A stretch of 64,000 nt of DNA from Lapidilactobacillus achengensis (GTDB lineage: Bacteria > Bacillota > Bacilli > Lactobacillales > Lactobacillaceae), in assembly GCF_003946655.1 (NCBI RefSeq), contig NZ_RHOV01000002.1:124001-188000 (forward strand), written 5' to 3'. Made by a program: the position numbers and the translations under genes. Below, one piece after another: positions 25,711 to 33,053 of this stretch. The stretch's first letter is position 1. Each line of letters starts with the position of its first letter. Under the pieces are notes generated by a model that was given only the letters and a program-made list of their open reading frames with translations, ran no database searches and was not told the DNA's origin.

Positions 25711-26084
25711 CTAGATTCCTCCTTAATGAATACAAGTTTATCATAGCACAATAGTTTTTTATTGAAAGCCCTTTCTTGACTTTGCTGTGCCCATCCTTTG
25801 GCCGCTCTTCAAGTGTAATCACAGTGATCGCCGGACCGGTAAAATCACCTCTGATTTTTCTCTAATTATTGTCAACGCGATCGAACCGACGCTTGATTTT
25901 CCAGGGACTGGTGTAAAAAAAATCACCCATTCTTTTGCGTGATGACTTAAAATCAGTCAGACTTAACGTACGCTCAACTTCGGTCTGCCCGTGTCCTAGT
26001 CCTGGTGCCTCGCAAGGACAACGTCGGGAAGCAAGCAGCGCGGTTCACACCAACACTCAGTAAACAACCAAGGGAGGTGCCCTG

Positions 26085-26909
26085 ATGACCACAACGATCG
26101 GTCAAATTTTGCGGCAACGACGGCAGGAACGGCAAGCGACCCAAAGCCAGATCTGCGCCGGGATCTGTTCCCAGTCCATGCTTTCGGCAATCGAACACGA
26201 CCAATATATTCCCAACGCGCAACTTTTGATCGCCTTGAGTCAACGCCTGGCGCTGACGCTGGACACTTTCAGTTTGGCGACCAACTACGCGGTCAGCGCC
26301 GAGCCCAGCTTCAACGCTCAAACGATTGCGCTGTGCAACCAACATCGCTATCAAGAATTGCTGGCGCTGCTTTCGCGGCCTGACGTGATCGCGTCGATCA
26401 ACACGGCCGCTCAGACCCAGTCCTATTACTATTATTTGGCGGTGGCCCAACAGCAAGCGGTGCCACACCCCGACTTGGCCCAGGTTCAGCGCTCACTGCA
26501 GCTCTCTTTAGCCAGCGCGACCACGGCGCAACCGGCGTTAACGCGGCTGGCCACGGTAACATCCGCCTGTCTCACGGCCAAATCAGGTCAGACTGAGGGC
26601 GTCGTTGACCAGGTCGAAACCGCGCTGGCAGGGATCGCCAACGCCCCATTTGATGAAAACCTCAATATCGTTTTCTATTTGGCCGCCCTGACCGACTATT
26701 ATCGCGGCAACCTAGCCGCCAGCCGCAACCGCTTAACTCAGGGGCTCGATTTCATCACCGCCCATGATTCTCATTATCTATTGGCCAACTGCTATTATTT
26801 ACAGGCCTGGCTGGCAGAATCCGCCGGCATTGCCACAGAAGAACAGCAGGCGCAGGCGCACGCCACTTTCCTGGCCGATCTTTTCCACGAGCAAGTATAC
26901 AAACTCTAG
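26085..26909 (+). CDS. Rgg/GadR/MutR-like transcriptional regulator
   Basis: A 274-residue protein with an N-terminal helix-turn-helix of the XRE type (residues 5-60: IGQILRQRRQERQATQSQICAG, then LSAIEHDQYIPNAQLL) and a helical TPR-like C-terminal domain of about 200 residues. This is the layout of Rgg-type regulators, several of which respond to short peptides. AAGGGAGGTG precedes the ATG. I looked for but did not find a convincing peptide-pheromone gene beside it; the upstream interval 25711-26084 has no other gene. The next gene, an SRPBCC protein 80 bases on, may be its target. Confidence 0.8.
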   Translation: MTTTIGQILRQRRQERQATQSQICAGICSQSMLSAIEHDQYIPNAQLLIALSQRLALTLDTFSLATNYAVSAEPSFNAQTIALCNQHRYQELLALLSRPDVIASINTAAQTQSYYYYLAVAQQQAVPHPDLAQVQRSLQLSLASATTAQPALTRLATVTSACLTAKSGQTEGVVDQVETALAGIANAPFDENLNIVFYLAALTDYYRGNLAASRNRLTQGLDFITAHDSHYLLANCYYLQAWLAESAGIATEEQQAQAHATFLADLFHEQVYKL

Positions 26910-26988
26910 GCAATATCAGTATTCTGATTAGGCCCTACTTGGAAACTCAAGTATGCTGAAGTCATTCTTAGAAGGAGCGTGACTCATC

Positions 26989-27546
26989 ATGCAAAACTTT
27001 TTCGACAACACCCTGACTATTCATGCTGAGGCGGCAACGATCAGTGCAATCTTATTAGACCCCAGTCGCTTGATCCAATGGAATCCGGCGATCCAAGCGA
27101 TTCGAGCAGAGCGGCCGAACCAAGCGGCGCAACCGCGTCAAGCGGATCGATCCGAGCAACCCGACCAATCAGAGCAACTGCAAAAAGTGAACCAAGCGGA
27201 TCGAGCAGATCGAGCGGCGCAACCCACTGGTAGCGAACGGCGCTATCAAATCGGGCGCGACCGTGAGGCGATCAACCAGACCGAGGAACTGACGATCGGT
27301 CAAAGCGCAGATCTGATCACCTATTCGGTCAACGGTAATCGGCTATCTTACTGCGTTCAATTCCAGCTGACCGACAATGGCGGCACGACCGCTGTGGCTG
27401 AAACGGTGCTGGTTGACGCCAAGGCGCTCCCCGGGATCCCGCTGACCTTGTTACGACCGGTCACCAAACATGCCTTCCTGACCAATCTCCGCGCGCTAGC
27501 CGCGTTGGCAGAACGCGGAACGCAACGGGGTGACTTCGAGCATTAG
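26989..27546 (+). CDS. SRPBCC-fold protein with a glutamine-rich insertion
   Basis: 185 residues. The start (FFDNTLTIHAEAATISAILLD) and the end (SYCVQFQLTDNGGTTAVAETVLVDAK) fit the SRPBCC/polyketide-cyclase fold that binds hydrophobic ligands. Between the first helices and the next strand is an insertion of about 40 residues, repeats of RAD/ADR/EQ/AAQP type, absent from normal members. The last twelve codons (ERGTQRGDFEH) and the TAG stop come from the 5' part of A-element A9. AGAAGGAG precedes the ATG. Function unknown. Confidence 0.75.
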   Translation: MQNFFDNTLTIHAEAATISAILLDPSRLIQWNPAIQAIRAERPNQAAQPRQADRSEQPDQSEQLQKVNQADRADRAAQPTGSERRYQIGRDREAINQTEELTIGQSADLITYSVNGNRLSYCVQFQLTDNGGTTAVAETVLVDAKALPGIPLTLLRPVTKHAFLTNLRALAALAERGTQRGDFEH

Positions 27547-27582
27547 CCTAGTTTTGGTTTCGGAAGCGGGCTTTGCTTTGGA
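27510..27582 (+). repeat. A-element A9, 5' half, overlapping a coding region
   Basis: The 5' half of an A3-type element (GGAACGCAACGGGGTGACTT, then GAGCATTAGCCTAG and TTTGGTTTCGGAAGC). It stops at the inner hairpin and is fused to a B-type T fragment. The host gene's final codons and stop lie within it. Confidence 0.75.
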
Positions 27583-27636
27583 AAGTAGCTTGACCACAGC
27601 TTGCGCTACGAGATTCGGGGTGAGCTCGCAGTGCAA
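27583..27636 (-). repeat. T-element T4, type B arm fragment
   Basis: Matches the outer left arm of T7 (AGTAGNTTGNCC, CAGCTTGCGCT, ATTCGGGGT, AGCTCGC), then breaks off. It is joined to A9 at an AAAGTAG common to both. Confidence 0.6.
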
Positions 27637-27650
27637 GTCGCGGGCATGGT

Positions 27651-27773
27651 CGAAACGTGCTCTCCGACCCAGCTTCTTCCGCTTAACTACGCTAGGCTTC
27701 CGGAGGCAAAGACCGGCCTCCAAAATCCTAGCTAGGTTAATGCTCTGAAGCTACCCGGGTCGGTTCGCACTCT
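27651..27773 (-). repeat. A-element A10
   Basis: Full-length minus-strand copy with outer arms AACCGACCCGGG/CCGACCCAG-like and inner TAGGATTTTGGAGGCC/GGCCTCCGGAAGCCTA type. Confidence 0.8.
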
Positions 27774-27776
27774 GGT

Positions 27777-27899
27777 TTTGAAACGTGCTGCGAGGTGCAG
27801 ACCGCTGCGCCTTAAAGTATCTGCTTGCCCAATCCGCTGCGCGGCTTAGTCAATCAGATAAATTAATGCTCACGGTCTAACCGCACCTCTCCGCACTCT
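27777..27899 (-). repeat. A-element A11, divergent
   Basis: Has the family ends (AGAGTGCGG, CACGTTTCAAAA) and covarying outer arms GAGGTGCGG-TTAGACCGT/ACGGTCTGCACCTC-like. The inner part is unlike the rest: TTAATTTATCTG pairs with CAGATACTTTAA and the CTAGC/GCGTA loop is lost. The 5' end lies four bases after the GNAT stop. Confidence 0.75.
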
Positions 27900-27902
27900 G
27901 GT

Positions 27903-28355
27903 CTACAACTGTTTTTGGTAGATTCGGGACTGTTCGCCCCACGGATGATAACCGATGGCCAAGTAGTGGAAGTCATAATGTTCATAATAGCCATGATGGT
28001 CCGTACACAAATATAACTGCTCGAAACCAGCGCGCCGGCAATCCTGTTCGGCGCGCTGGATCAATTTGGCGCCATACCCGTGACCGCGATGATCCGCTTC
28101 AATGAACAGCGCGCACAGCCAGGGATACAGATCCATCCGACTGATGAAATCATTGGGAATCAAGCCGGCGCCACCAATAATTTGCCCTTGATCCAGCAAC
28201 AAATACCACTGGGGCAAGGCCGCCGTCGTGGTCAGACAATTGGTGATGCAATCCTGATAGACCATGCGACTGTCCGCATCGCCCCACTTACTTTGAAAAT
28301 ACGCGATGGCGGCCGGCGCGAACGCCGGCTGTTCTCGAACTGAGATCACTTCCAT
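27903..28355 (-). CDS. GNAT-family N-acetyltransferase
   Basis: A 150-residue acetyltransferase. The acetyl-CoA-binding motif A lies in ALFIEADHRGHGYGAKLIQRAEQDCRRAG, and the following strand/loop ends YYEHYDFHYLAIG. The substrate is unknown. Next to the stop come two minus-strand A-elements. Start ATG 28355 preceded by AAGGAGC. Confidence 0.88.
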   Translation of the reverse strand: MEVISVREQPAFAPAAIAYFQSKWGDADSRMVYQDCITNCLTTTAALPQWYLLLDQGQIIGGAGLIPNDFISRMDLYPWLCALFIEADHRGHGYGAKLIQRAEQDCRRAGFEQLYLCTDHHGYYEHYDFHYLAIGYHPWGEQSRIYQKQL

Positions 28356-28439
28356 AACGATGCTCCTTGACTGAATTTGAACCGGTTGATTTTGAAATGG
28401 CGATTTTAAAATGCTTGACCATTAAATGATAAGTAAAAA

Positions 28440-29237
28440 TTAGAACCAGTTTTGTGATGACGGCGGAAACAAATCGCCTTGGGCTTGTTTGATGGCGAGA
28501 GCTTGAATGAAATCCGTGGAAATTGTTTGGACGCGTCCCTCAACTAGCAATAACAGATCACCATTACCGATCGGGCGATGATTCGAAAACAGGCTAAAGG
28601 TATCCACGTCAATGATGGTCCCGCCAGCACACTCACGGGTCAGTTGCGGTACCGGGGTGTGGCCGACGATCTGCCGCGGATAATCTGGATTGAAATAACC
28701 ACTCAGCTCAGTATCAAAATCAGCCCACAATAAGCTGCCCCAGCGCGCCAAACCACCACGACTAAAGCCAACGTTATGTTCTAGACGGTTCAAGTCGGAT
28801 AAATGCTCTCGACTAAGCGGTGCGAAATACCAAGGCTCTGGTGCTTCGGTGTCAACGAAACCGGCGTGGCTGAGTAGATAGCCATCACTTTTCAGCGCCA
28901 GTTGGCAACCCAATTGAAATAAACCCGCGCTGATTTTCCGACCAACCACAGGATCAGCGCTGGAATAGTGGCTCAGACTCCCCGTCAGGTAAGGAACATC
29001 ATGATTACCTAGCAAGCAAACCACCGGCGTTCCTTGCGCGCGCAAAGCCGTGACCCAATCCGTCAAAAAGACCAGCTCACGCTGATACAGTTCACTATTC
29101 CCAGTTTCCGACCACTGATCGAAATAATCGCCTACCAGAACCACCTGATCCACCGCCAAGTCCGATAATTTCGCCGTCACCAGTGGCAAAACCGTCGAGC
29201 CCAACAAATGCAAATCGCCAACGACAAGTGTGCGCAT
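28440..29237 (-). CDS. Calcineurin-like metallophosphoesterase
   Basis: A 265-residue phosphoesterase with all metal-binding motifs in order: GDLHLLG (residues 7-13), GDYFDQW, GNHDV, HAGFVD and GHTPV. Size and motifs suit serine/threonine phosphatase- or ApaH-like members that cut phosphomonoesters or dinucleoside polyphosphates; substrate unknown. ATG 29237 is chosen over 29258 because GAGGGGAG lies six bases upstream. Confidence 0.88.
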   Translation of the reverse strand: MRTLVVGDLHLLGSTVLPLVTAKLSDLAVDQVVLVGDYFDQWSETGNSELYQRELVFLTDWVTALRAQGTPVVCLLGNHDVPYLTGSLSHYSSADPVVGRKISAGLFQLGCQLALKSDGYLLSHAGFVDTEAPEPWYFAPLSREHLSDLNRLEHNVGFSRGGLARWGSLLWADFDTELSGYFNPDYPRQIVGHTPVPQLTRECAGGTIIDVDTFSLFSNHRPIGNGDLLLLVEGRVQTISTDFIQALAIKQAQGDLFPPSSQNWF

Positions 29238-29359
29238 GCCATTCTCCCCTCTCGTCAACGCTAGTTTCCCAGCATTCCCATTGTGCCGGACAATGATGAC
29301 AGGAAAAATAAGTCATCATTTTACCATTGAATTACCTCGCGAATTATCAAACAACCGCG

Positions 29360-29905
29360 TTAGGTCGACTTCAGCGCCCGCAACTGCCGCTTGATTTTCT
29401 GGGCGGCCCAGGCGTAGTGACTGCTGGTGGCCGAGATGCAATAACTGCCCAGACTGGTGCTGCCAGTCCACTTGAAATACGCCTTCGTGAACAGCGCTTC
29501 ATCAGAAAAAGTGTCGATCAAGGCCAACACTGCCTGATGACTTTGCCGCAAAGCCGTCTGCGCCGCGGTCAAACTAGTCACCTGATGTTGCCGCCAAAAT
29601 TCGTCGTTGAGCCCAGCGTAATTCCGCCACGTATACGGCGCGGGCAGAAACGGCACTGCTTGAACACGCCCGCGATTAGCCGCGACCCAGTTCAACAACA
29701 ACTGATGCCACTCCAGCAAATGCGCCAAAACATCGCGCAAATTACGATCGCGTCGCCAATGGGCAGCTTGATCCTTTGCCGTCAGTGGAAAAGTAAACTC
29801 CGCCGTCTGCGCGGTCGCCGGTAACTGGGCAATCAGCTTTTCCAATTGAGAAAATTGGATCGTCGCGGCAGTTAGTAGTTCGGCCTTTGAAGTCGGTCTC
29901 GCCAT
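29360..29905 (-). CDS. ClbS/DfsB-family four-helix protein (DUF1706-like)
   Basis: 181 residues starting MARPTSKAELLTAATIQFSQLEKLI, followed by RNLRDVLAHLLEWHQLLLNWV and PAPYTWRNYAGLNDEFW. This is the pattern of the ClbS/DfsB family, DinB-like helical bundles; ClbS itself protects colibactin producers as a cyclopropane hydrolase, while most members are uncharacterised. AGGAGG lies nine bases before ATG 29905. A decayed copy of the first 60 bases of this gene is found at 32986-33053. Confidence 0.85.
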   Translation of the reverse strand: MARPTSKAELLTAATIQFSQLEKLIAQLPATAQTAEFTFPLTAKDQAAHWRRDRNLRDVLAHLLEWHQLLLNWVAANRGRVQAVPFLPAPYTWRNYAGLNDEFWRQHQVTSLTAAQTALRQSHQAVLALIDTFSDEALFTKAYFKWTGSTSLGSYCISATSSHYAWAAQKIKRQLRALKST

Positions 29906-30105
29906 GGTCAACATCCTCCTGAAAATTCAAATCCATCAGTGCTATTGTGGAACAATGTCCGGTAATCCTTTAGCAACACACCTTTTCAGTAGCGCGGATA
30001 GCAAATATTTTCTGAACAAATCCTCGGTGCAGCATCGCCGGCGGTTACCCCCACCACCCCGGAAAAATCCCCATTATCGGAAACCAACCTACCAGCGGTG
30101 ATCAG

Positions 30106-30519
30106 TCAGTCGACAACAATGGGTTGCCAGGCGAAGGGCAAGAGATCGCGAGCCGCCACCTTGACCAAGTGACCTTGCTCATCATTGACGATCACCTTGA
30201 TGTCGGGACAATAGCTGAACAGCATTTGCCGGCAATTGCCACAGGGCGCGACCACCCCGTGCAGACTATGATCGTGCGCCGCGACGATCGTATCGAAAGT
30301 CCGGGCGCCGGCAGAGATGGCCATGCCCATGGTCACGTATTCAGCGCAGGATCCATGAATGCCATCGCAATTCACCCCTTGATAGGTTTGGCCGGTGCTA
30401 GTACGCAAGGCACAACCGACCGTGTGATGATAAGTACCGTCATCGAAATTGTTTTTGAGAACGGCTAACGCTTGTTCGATCAACGCGTGATCGGCGGGGG
30501 TCAGGGATAGTTTTTCCAT
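30106..30519 (-). CDS. Cytidine deaminase-family protein
   Basis: A 137-residue zinc deaminase. The zinc-binding motifs are present: HGSCAEYV (Cys in place of the usual His, plus catalytic Glu) and PCGNCRQML (two Cys). The set C-A-E with P-C-x-x-C places it with the tetrameric cytidine/blasticidin-S deaminases. Chain length is typical. The role is nucleoside salvage or, less likely, drug inactivation. GGAG lies seven bases upstream of the ATG; the P-family gene upstream ends 85 bases away. Confidence 0.88.
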   Translation of the reverse strand: MEKLSLTPADHALIEQALAVLKNNFDDGTYHHTVGCALRTSTGQTYQGVNCDGIHGSCAEYVTMGMAISAGARTFDTIVAAHDHSLHGVVAPCGNCRQMLFSYCPDIKVIVNDEQGHLVKVAARDLLPFAWQPIVVD

Positions 30520-30603
30520 AAGGTTCTCCTTTGAGATAACATCTGGTGCCAGCGGCGTATTTTCAAGGCAAAGTGGGCGACAACGGCCTCGTTTGCGTTG
30601 CGG

Positions 30604-31779
30604 TTATTCCGTGGCCGGCGCTTTGCCAATGATCCACTTGGTCTGTTCAACGGGGCGCGGCGCTTCCTCCACGCTAAAATAATCCACCGCCACCACCTTG
30701 ACCGTTGTCTCATGTTGCTTGGCGCCGGTGGGCACGATCACAAGATCCCCTTCCGCGATCTGCTCATCATCGGTCAGATAGTAATAACTTTCAGCGCCAT
30801 CCTTAAAAACAACGCTGCAAAAAATCAATTCATCCGGGCGTCGTTTAGCCTGGCGATAAGTCCGCGGATCAAGGATCGCGCCTTGATCATAATTGCCTAG
30901 CAACTCGGCGAGCTCGGCCGCGAAGTCAGCGAAGTCCTCTGGTAGACCTTGGCGATCGAAACTACCGCTCAACACGCGCTGGGGGTTCTTTTCGTAATCC
31001 ACCGTGATTTGATAAGTCTTCACATCATCCGCCATAACGTCGGGCGCTGGCGGATGACCCACAGTATAGGCGAAAGTGCCATTTTCCTCAAGATCTCCCA
31101 GCAGTCCTGCGACGACTTCAGGTAACTGGTAGGCCCGGGTGATTTTATTATCCGCGCCGAAATCCTGGATCTGGGTGATCGTCGCTGTGTGCCGATCGAT
31201 CTGCCATTGCTCCGAATAATCCTGCAACCGCTCAAGCTGCTCATCAAAACCTAGCAGGTAGATAAACCGCGGAAACGAATCAACGGGCGGACGCCGATCT
31301 TGGTAAGTCACGGTCAGGCGTGAAATCGTAGCCTCCGGTCTAGGTTCGCCAAAAGCGATCACTTTGGCGATTTTGACCGTGGCGCGAATCAATTCCGACA
31401 AATTGGACTGACTCGTTGCGCTGCAACGTCCCAGGGCGCCAGTAAGGGGCAGCACCACCCCAGCCTCGTTCATCAAAGTCAATTGCCAGACGCCGGTCGT
31501 GCTCGGCTTGGGAATCGGTGGATCTTGCCGGAAAGCCGCACTGATCGCCGCGAATAATTGTTGAATCTCCCCGGGATCGATCCGAAAGGTCTGCCGCCGC
31601 GTCAACGTTTCCGAATCAGCGAGCGCGCCAATAAAGGTCCCTTCACCATTGGCCGTGAGGGTGAGCCACTGGACCAATTCTTCATCCTGTTCTGGATAAC
31701 GATGTAAATCCGCGCCATAAGCCTTCGAGGTCAACACTAACTTGGCCAAGGGCGCCTGCTCAAAGAAATCATCAAACAT
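30604..31779 (-). CDS. P-family protein P1, unknown function
   Basis: 391 residues, starts at ATG 31779 (FDDFFEQAPLAKLVLTS) with AAAGGTGG upstream. No signal or membrane segment. About three beta-rich units are visible, two opening with LTVTYQDRRPPVDSFPRF and ITVDYEKNPQRVLSGSF. The end (SYYYLTDDEQIAEGDLVIVP, then VKVVAVDYF) looks like a small beta-barrel domain seen in many short Firmicutes proteins. Clearly homologous over its whole length to P2 (33054-34226); the C-terminal part also to 22765-24327. Function unknown. Confidence 0.75.
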   Translation of the reverse strand: MFDDFFEQAPLAKLVLTSKAYGADLHRYPEQDEELVQWLTLTANGEGTFIGALADSETLTRRQTFRIDPGEIQQLFAAISAAFRQDPPIPKPSTTGVWQLTLMNEAGVVLPLTGALGRCSATSQSNLSELIRATVKIAKVIAFGEPRPEATISRLTVTYQDRRPPVDSFPRFIYLLGFDEQLERLQDYSEQWQIDRHTATITQIQDFGADNKITRAYQLPEVVAGLLGDLEENGTFAYTVGHPPAPDVMADDVKTYQITVDYEKNPQRVLSGSFDRQGLPEDFADFAAELAELLGNYDQGAILDPRTYRQAKRRPDELIFCSVVFKDGAESYYYLTDDEQIAEGDLVIVPTGAKQHETTVKVVAVDYFSVEEAPRPVEQTKWIIGKAPATE

Positions 31780-31865
31780 TAGCCAACCACCTTTCTTGCT
31801 ACCTAGCAAATGCTAGAAACACAAACTCAATAGAATTCCAACTAAAAAGAATCCTGACCACGCAA

Positions 31866-31987
31866 ACTGGCGCCTCAATATAAATTAAGCAAACAATCTG
31901 TTGCGGTTCTACTTTAGCCTGCAACAAAAGATGAGCGACCCGCCTGGAAAGAATCTGGGTCTTCCCGGTTCCCGGGCCCATCACCAT
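31866..31987 (-). pseudogene. Fragment of a UvrD/PcrA-type helicase gene
   Basis: About 40 codons reading MVMGPGTGKTQILSRRVAHL and then QQIVCLIYIEA, i.e. the Walker A region and motif Ia of a superfamily 1 helicase. Neither the conserved residues before nor any later motif follows; after the EA pair the frame loses similarity and stops. It is an internal fragment and cannot give a working enzyme. It sits between P1 and Q, pointing to past rearrangement. Confidence 0.7.
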
Positions 31988-32280
31988 GACAGGCTCTTCA
32001 ATGCACTAATTATAGCATTGATTAACTTAATCACAATGCATTAATCATGGGCGCCCATCACTAATTGGCGCCGCGTTGGCCCCAAGCGCATACCACGGCC
32101 GATCGAGGATTGACAAGAAATAAGTTGAGACTTATATTGGTCATATGGATGGTGGCGCTTTCTCCAATCAGTGCGCAAGCAAGCATGTTGGCAGCGCTAG
32201 CGTGCTGGAACGCGGCGCTGAAGTGAGGCGTCAACCGTCAACCACCAATTATCAAATTGTCATCGTGAAAGGACCGATCA
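31988..32280. other. Gene-free interval with a palindrome
   Basis: No gene seen. TGATTAA-C-TTAATCA at 32019-32033 lies inside a longer imperfect repeat GCATTG...CAATGC (32015-32039). It could be an operator or a remnant of element ends. Confidence 0.4.
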
Positions 32281-32847
32281 GTGATGAATCGAATCGAGAT
32301 CCGCCGGCGCGTTGTTGAACACCTTAAGACGCACCACATTCAGTACATGGATGATTTCAATTCCCCATGCGGCCATGAGCGCCTCCTCTTAAACTTCGTC
32401 AATCGGGATAACGCGCCAGGGGAAACGATTGAAGCGACCTTTATTTTGCACAACGAATGGATTGAATCTCAAGCTTATTACAACCAGGTTGGATCCATCC
32501 TTTGCAAGCGAAGTGACCATATTCCCGAACTTTATCGCGTGCTGAACTATATTAACGCCAGGGTACTGCTCACTTATGGCGATACTTCCGGCAACGGACT
32601 TTACTCACCGACAATTCTTTACACACCGCGGATCAACTTAAGCGAAGGCCAGGGCTTTAACATCCAAATCACGACCATCGTCAATAACGATTTCTTCACG
32701 CTTACTCCCGTTGAGACGTTGGACTATCTAACAGAGTTCCAGCCGGAGTTTTTGAACATATTAGCGCCACCGATTTTCGGTCTACTTGACGGTATTCTAA
32801 CACCGGAAATGGCGATCCGCCAAATCAAGCACGACTGTATTGACTAG
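32281..32847 (+). CDS. Q protein, unknown function (YbjN-like pattern)
   Basis: A 188-residue soluble protein. GTG 32281 or ATG 32284 may start it; AAAGGA lies 7-10 bases upstream. The pattern of a strand-rich middle (EATFILHNEWIESQAYYNQVG) followed by LYRVLNYINARVLLTYGD and a C-terminal FGLLDGILTPEMAIRQIKHD is like YbjN/type III chaperone-like folds, but that is only a resemblance. A second copy of its C-terminus is present as a fragment at 34511-34618. It is divergent from P1 and convergent with P2. A terminator follows. Confidence 0.65.
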   Translation: MMNRIEIRRRVVEHLKTHHIQYMDDFNSPCGHERLLLNFVNRDNAPGETIEATFILHNEWIESQAYYNQVGSILCKRSDHIPELYRVLNYINARVLLTYGDTSGNGLYSPTILYTPRINLSEGQGFNIQITTIVNNDFFTLTPVETLDYLTEFQPEFLNILAPPIFGLLDGILTPEMAIRQIKHDCID

Positions 32848-32915
32848 CATGGCGGTTGAACGTTCTTTGACTCATTCCCACTAGTTCTTACCGAATCCGA
32901 TCCGCGCCAAAACAA

Positions 32916-32978
32916 ATAACAGTTCAACTTAACCTTGCGGAAATTATCGCTAAGATCAAGTTAAACTGTTATTTTTTC
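32916..32978 (+). terminator. Terminator of the Q gene
   Basis: ATAACAGTTcAACTT pairs with AAGTTaAACTGTTAT, followed by TTTTTT. Confidence 0.85.
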
Positions 32979-32985
32979 TAATGGA

Positions 32986-33053
32986 TCAAATTGGATCGTC
33001 GCGGCAGTCAGTCGTTCGGCCCTTGAAGGCGGTCTAGCATGGTCAACGCGATC
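32986..33053 (-). pseudogene. 5' fragment of a second ClbS-like gene
   Basis: About 68 bases that match the beginning of the gene at 29360-29905 (shared runs TTGGATCGTCGCGGCAGT and CATGGTCAAC) with several substitutions and a one-base deletion after the ATG that shifts the frame to an early stop. It lies directly after the P2 stop, whereas in the intact copy the whole gene and a deaminase gene separate it from P1. Confidence 0.75.

Noticed and set aside
26085-26909. Rgg-peptide pheromone system
   Set aside because: No short exported peptide gene with a plausible signal was found next to the regulator, so peptide signalling is not claimed.
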